Position numbers and translations under genes: made by a program. From NCBI GenBank assembly GCA_947372225.1, contig CANBSV010000021.1:1-33059 (forward strand): 33,059 nucleotides of DNA. The letters run 5' to 3'. Positions 31,778-33,059 of the stretch are shown one piece after another. The stretch is from Burkholderiales bacterium. GTDB lineage: Bacteria > Pseudomonadota > Gammaproteobacteria > Burkholderiales > Burkholderiaceae_C. Numbering within the stretch: position 1 is the first letter of the stretch; each line of letters opens with the position of its first letter. The notes beneath the pieces were generated by a model. That model was not told the origin of the DNA. It did not search any database and was given only the letters and a program-made list of their open reading frames with translations.

Positions 31778-31803
31778 TCTTGCTCGTTTCCCATTTTCAG
31801 TGC

Positions 31804-31833
31804 CGGCCCGTTGCTAACGCATCGGGCCGTTTT
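31804..31833 (+). terminator. Terminator hairpin before leuA (attenuator candidate)
   Basis: Stem CGGCCCG (31804-31810) and CGGGCCG (31823-31829), 12-base loop, then TTTT (31830-31833). It ends 26 bases before the leuA ATG. Its left arm overlaps GCCGGC at 31802-31807, which can instead pair with GCCGGC at 31765-31770 inside the leader frame, giving an antiterminator; that segment can also pair with CCGG at 31752-31755 just after the Leu codons. It may alternatively be only the terminator of pssA. Confidence 0.68.
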
Positions 31834-31859
31834 CATTGTTCAACTGCAGAGTCGACACC

Positions 31860-33059
31860 ATGACTGACAAGCTCATCATTTTTGACACCACCTTGCGCGA
31901 TGGCGAGCAATCGCCCGGTGCGTCTATGACCCGTGATGAAAAGTTGCGCATCGCAAGGCAGCTCGAGCGGCTGAAAGTTGATGTCATCGAGGCTGGATTC
32001 GCCGCCTCTTCGAACGGGGACTTTGAGTCTGTCAAGGCGATTGCGCAAGCCATCAAGGACAGCACGGTGTGCTCGCTGGCTCGTGCCAATGACCGCGATA
32101 TCTCGCGTGCGGCAGAAGCCTTGCAAGGCGGTGCCTCCACGCGCATTCACGTCTTCTTGGCGACCAGCGCACTTCACATGGAAAAGAAGTTGCGCATGAC
32201 ACCCGATCAGGTGTTCGAGCAGGCCAAGCAGTCGATCCGTTTCGCGCGCAATCTGACCGGGGATGTCGAGTTCTCGCCTGAGGATGGCTACCGCTCCGAC
32301 CCGGATTTTTTGTGTCGAGTGCTTGAAGCTGTCATCGCCGAAGGCGCGACCACCATCAACATTCCCGACACGGTGGGGTATGCCATTCCCGAGTTGTACG
32401 GCAGTTTCATTTTGAATCTGAGGCAACGCATCCCGAACTCGGACAAGGCAATCTGGTCTGTGCACTGCCACAACGATCTGGGCATGGCTGTGGCCAACTC
32501 GCTGGCAGGCGTCAAGATTGGCGGCGCACGTCAGGTGGAGTGCACCATCAATGGTTTGGGTGAGCGCGCTGGTAACTGCGCGCTTGAGGAAGTCGTCATG
32601 GCGGTGCGTACGCGACGCGATTACTTCGGGCTCGACCTGGGTATCGACGCCACCCAGATCGTCCCTGCGTCGAGGTTGGTTTCGCAGACCACGGGCTTTG
32701 TCGTTCAGCCCAACAAGGCTGTCGTCGGGGCCAACGCTTTCGCACACGCCTCGGGCATCCACCAGGATGGCGTGCTGAAGGCGCGCGATACCTATGAAAT
32801 CATGCGTGCGGAGGATGTGGGCTGGGCGACCAACAAGATCGTGTTGGGTAAGTTGTCGGGGCGCAATGCGTTCAAGCAGCGGCTGAATGACCTGGGCATC
32901 GAACTGGCTTCCGAGTCCGAGGTCAATGCGGCATTCGCCAAGTTCAAGGAGCTCGCCGACCGTAAGAGCGAAATCTTTGACGAAGACATCACAGCGTTGG
33001 TGATGGACGAATCCGTGACGGCCGAGCAGGAACATTACCGCTTGCTGGCCCTCTCGCAG
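31860..33059 (+). CDS. leuA: 2-isopropylmalate synthase (3' end outside window)
   Basis: First committed enzyme of leucine synthesis: condenses 2-ketoisovalerate with acetyl-CoA. The first 400 residues are present, with no stop before the window edge; the full protein is usually ~510, so the Leu-binding regulatory domain is mostly missing here. The catalytic TIM barrel is complete: 'FDTTLRDGEQSPGASM' at 8-23 (metal-binding D9/D14 region), 'DVIEAGFAASSNGDF', H202 and H204 in 'VHCHNDLGMAVANS', and 'NGLGERAGNCALEEVVMA'. 'HASGIHQDGVLK' of the linker region follows. The ATG at 31860 gives the standard N-terminus. It stands downstream of the leader peptide and attenuator-like hairpin. Confidence 0.96.
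   Translation, partial: MTDKLIIFDTTLRDGEQSPGASMTRDEKLRIARQLERLKVDVIEAGFAASSNGDFESVKAIAQAIKDSTVCSLARANDRDISRAAEALQGGASTRIHVFLATSALHMEKKLRMTPDQVFEQAKQSIRFARNLTGDVEFSPEDGYRSDPDFLCRVLEAVIAEGATTINIPDTVGYAIPELYGSFILNLRQRIPNSDKAIWSVHCHNDLGMAVANSLAGVKIGGARQVECTINGLGERAGNCALEEVVMAVRTRRDYFGLDLGIDATQIVPASRLVSQTTGFVVQPNKAVVGANAFAHASGIHQDGVLKARDTYEIMRAEDVGWATNKIVLGKLSGRNAFKQRLNDLGIELASESEVNAAFAKFKELADRKSEIFDEDITALVMDESVTAEQEHYRLLALSQ

Noticed and set aside
31833..33035. Open frame of 400 codons on the minus strand
   Set aside because: Antisense of leuA, whose plus-strand reading matches the family over all 400 visible residues.
1..33059. Insertion sequences, phage att sites, CRISPR arrays, tRNA genes
   Set aside because: Looked for transposase motifs, repeated spacer-like units and tRNA-like cloverleaf ends; none seen, although signs of transfer exist at the left end.

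Overview
The window looks like a chromosome segment of a high-GC betaproteobacterium of the order Burkholderiales, close to the Comamonadaceae or the Leptothrix/Rubrivivax group. This is inferred from gene order and protein families: ilvB-ilvN-ilvC-psd-pssA-leuA in a row, nadE next to a PII gene, and a sigma factor followed by DUF3619, DUF3106 and RDD genes. No rRNA gene, tRNA gene, insertion sequence, phage gene or CRISPR array was seen.

Left part (1-14987) is a surface-polysaccharide locus. It opens with two AT-rich genes: the tail of an unidentified protein and a sulfotransferase. GDP-fucose synthesis (gmd, fcl) and a family 2 glycosyltransferase follow. A leftward block holds a Wza-type export lipoprotein, a methyltransferase, the hicAB toxin-antitoxin pair, cysC (which makes PAPS, the sulfotransferase donor) and an uncharacterised sugar-locus protein. 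A rightward block starts at the brnTA toxin-antitoxin pair and continues with a family 4 glycosyltransferase, a KpsS-like capsule protein, a short-chain dehydrogenase and an LtaS-like phosphoglycerol transferase. Together they suggest a fucose-containing glycan that is probably sulfated and perhaps decorated with phosphoglycerol, exported through an OPX lipoprotein. Flippase/ABC transporter and polymerase genes are not in the window.

Middle part (15002-26396) is mixed housekeeping: an ankyrin-repeat protein, a PcaC-PcaD fusion of the protocatechuate pathway, inorganic pyrophosphatase, a periplasmic M16 protease, a FemAB/GNAT-like protein, glutamine-dependent NAD synthetase with PII (glnB), and a leftward operon of an ECF-like sigma factor with DUF3619, DUF3106 and RDD membrane proteins.

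Right part (26649-33059) is branched-chain amino acid synthesis (ilvB, ilvN, ilvC), phosphatidylethanolamine synthesis (psd, pssA) and leuA, which runs off the window edge. Between pssA and leuA there is a compact element that reads as a leucine attenuator: an extended -10 promoter, a 19-codon leader ORF beginning about where transcription should start, clustered Leu codons, and a terminator hairpin just before leuA. It is the clearest candidate regulatory system here. The most distinctive gene sets are the sulfation pair (sulfotransferase plus cysC) and the set of polysaccharide proteins sharing one C-terminal accessory domain.
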